From Dimorphilus gyrociliatus (lineage: Eukaryota > Annelida > Polychaeta > Dinophilidae): DNA of 21,638 bases. Position 1 is the first letter of the stretch, and each line of letters opens with the position of its first letter. Location of the stretch: positions 55,257-76,894 of the forward strand of contig CAJFCJ010000068.1 of NCBI GenBank assembly GCA_904063045.1, in the 5' to 3' direction. The position numbers and the translations under genes are program-made. The notes beneath the pieces are model-generated. The model had not been told where the DNA came from and did no database searches. It saw nothing but the letters and a program-made list of their open reading frames with translations. Shown here piece after piece: positions 20,188 to 21,638 of the stretch.

Positions 20188-21638
20188 TTATGATGCAATA
20201 TAAATGCTGGCTGCCTTTTCCAATAAATCTGATGCAGATATTAATCTGACCTCAAATTGCTCCCATAAGCCAAAGACCTGACTTTGAATTTTCTGATAAG
20301 GCTTTCTCTGTTGTCTACATATCTTTTTCTCACTTAATAATTTCTTGTACAATGTAATCAACTCTGCTTCTCTCTTTAATTCATCAATGATAACATACAA
20401 TGGAGAATTGGCATGGATATTCCTGTTTAATCTATTGTGCCATCCTTCCAGGTCATTGTTGGTTCTGATTGCTTCACCATATATTGACCAGGTATGTGGT
20501 GGGTAATATCTATATAGCCACTGGTTCTTGATGTAATCAATAAATGGTCCTAAATGAGTTGAGGTTGTCTGTTCAATGTTTTTGAATGCATTTTCAATGA
20601 TGTTTGATGGCAAAAATGGTAATGCCATTATTTTTTTCATTGCGTTGTAACACTCTCCTTTTGCCTTATATTCACAAGAGTAGCCCAATTCCTAAAAATA
20701 TTACATTTCTTAATATTTTTGCAACAGATGATGATAAAAGTTACCTGAATTTTCCTATATACAGATTGGGTCCAGTGAAAGACACATCCTTTAATTATAA
20801 CCTCAGGATAAACAGATGACCATGCTCTCCAGATACCTTTTTCAAAATCCACCACAAATTTCATTGGGAAATGTTGATTGGTCAGCTCCTTTATGGACTT
20901 TTTTAAGAATTTTAATACTTTAAAAAATTGAAATTAAAAGTATGTATACCTGATATAATTTCTTATAAGCTGTCTTTTTCTTTGATCCCATAAATGCAAA
21001 CAGTAATGGAACTTGTTTCATTTCTCCATGTTTTTTGATGAACCCATAAACTGTGAACAATTGGTAAAATGGGTCTCTGACACATTTAAATGTTCCATCC
21101 AAAAACCATATCTTTCCTTTAAACAATAGTTCAATTTGTTTTGGAGTTGAAAAAATTATTATTCTGTCATCTTTCATTTTAATATCTTTTACCAGAAACT
21201 CATCTGGTATAAATGATATTTCAAAATTTGAGTGAATATCTGTCAGCTCTTCTGGCTGAAACCTTCTTTTTGTCCAATTTGCCAACCTGGCACAGTTATC
21301 CATTGATGAAATAGCTTCTTCACAATCACAATGATGTTTTAATACTTCCTCAGCTAAGCATTTTCCAGAAGAGAAAGTTTCAATTTCACACAATTGTTTA
21401 ATTTCATTTTTAATTAAAATTTTCTTTTCCAGTCCATCTTCTCTTTTATGGGAATGGGTTTTTTTTTCAGGATAGAATTGATCTTCCAATTGGTTGACAC
21501 TTGCTGGGCATTTGTTGTTCTTATTCCCTACACTACATGTCCAAAATGTTTTTGTTGACCTTTTCATCTTTATTGTAAACATATAACCATCATAGGCTAA
21601 TAGGTCTTTACCTTTTTGACTCATTCCTTTCAGAATTT
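20188..21638 (-). CDS. FLYWCH zinc-finger plus MULE transposase-domain protein (5' end may lie outside)
   Basis: Three exons: 21638 (or ATG 21624) to 20950, 20897-20745 and 20691-20188. They are joined by phase-0 introns of 52 and 53 nt, giving 443 residues from the ATG. Residues 1-60 are a FLYWCH zinc finger (LAYDGYMF, FWTCS..KCPA, THSH). Residues about 140-360 are a MULE DDE core: D176 in WFLDGTF, D242 in VVDFEKG, the C-x2-H motif GCVFHWTQ at 262-269, and E358 in NNDLEGWHNRLN as the likely acidic third residue. The frame is open with no lesion. Upstream of the ATG the frame stays open to the window edge (ILKG), so the true start may lie outside. No terminal inverted repeat is seen here; this may be a live transposase gene or a domesticated copy. 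Confidence 0.85.

Noticed and set aside
1-21638. Alternative nuclear genetic code (TAG as sense)
   Set aside because: Only two cases in damaged or truncated genes; intact genes use TGA and TAA normally and the mariner shows random stops, so decay or errors are simpler.
1-21638. CRISPR arrays, tRNA or rRNA genes
   Set aside because: No regularly spaced repeats with unique spacers and no cloverleaf or rRNA sequence recognised; the window is animal nuclear DNA.

Overview
The window looks like nuclear DNA of a compact, AT-rich animal genome; the species is not identified. The evidence is repeated GT-AG introns of 50-65 nt whose phases fit on both sides, a TATA box and poly(A) signals, animal extracellular modules (SRCR, LDL-receptor class A, PAN/apple, F-type lectin, leucine-rich repeats, rhodopsin-type 7TM), a mariner element, and short runs of the animal telomere motif TTAGGG/CCCTAA. 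Nothing prokaryotic or organellar is visible.

Layout: (1) 142-615, plus: a small two-exon gene for a secreted, processed, strongly cationic four-cysteine peptide. (2) about 838-4556, minus: paralog B, a broken gene with a chain of diverged SRCR-like modules followed by LDLa repeats, cut off inside an LDLa repeat at a GGAC..GTTTTCCC minisatellite. (3) 4604-5513: a decayed ribonuclease-inhibitor-type LRR fragment (minus) and a PAN/apple fragment (plus), separated by a TTAGGG tract. (4) 6280-7588: a complete but dead mariner element with 32-nt terminal inverted repeats and TA duplications. (5) 7650-8530, plus: a damaged F-type lectin gene. (6) 9348-13735, minus: paralog C, about 13 exons, SRCR-like ectodomain joined to a GRL101/LGR-like 7TM receptor. 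(7) 14178-15080: an orphan LRR fragment, degenerate CCCTAA-like tracts and one purple-acid-phosphatase exon (all minus or unstranded). (8) 15563-19491, plus: paralog D, with signal peptide, SRCR-like modules and five LDLa repeats, ending at an in-frame TAG inside a sixth LDLa; a remnant runs on into an LRR until it meets a GAAAAC/GTCC minisatellite at 19842. (9) 20188 to the right edge, minus: a three-exon FLYWCH zinc finger plus MULE transposase-domain gene with an open frame.

The central theme is a local family of three related receptor-like genes (B, C, D) with mosaic ectodomains. C alone keeps a 7TM; B and D match each other exon by exon in the LDLa part and both stop at related-looking minisatellites. 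Lectin, PAN, LRR and SRCR modules in one neighbourhood suggest recognition or defence functions, but that is inference. Several genes carry single lesions (one-base frameshifts in A-runs, in-frame TAG). I cannot tell from sequence alone whether these are assembly errors, recent pseudogenes or tolerated recoding.
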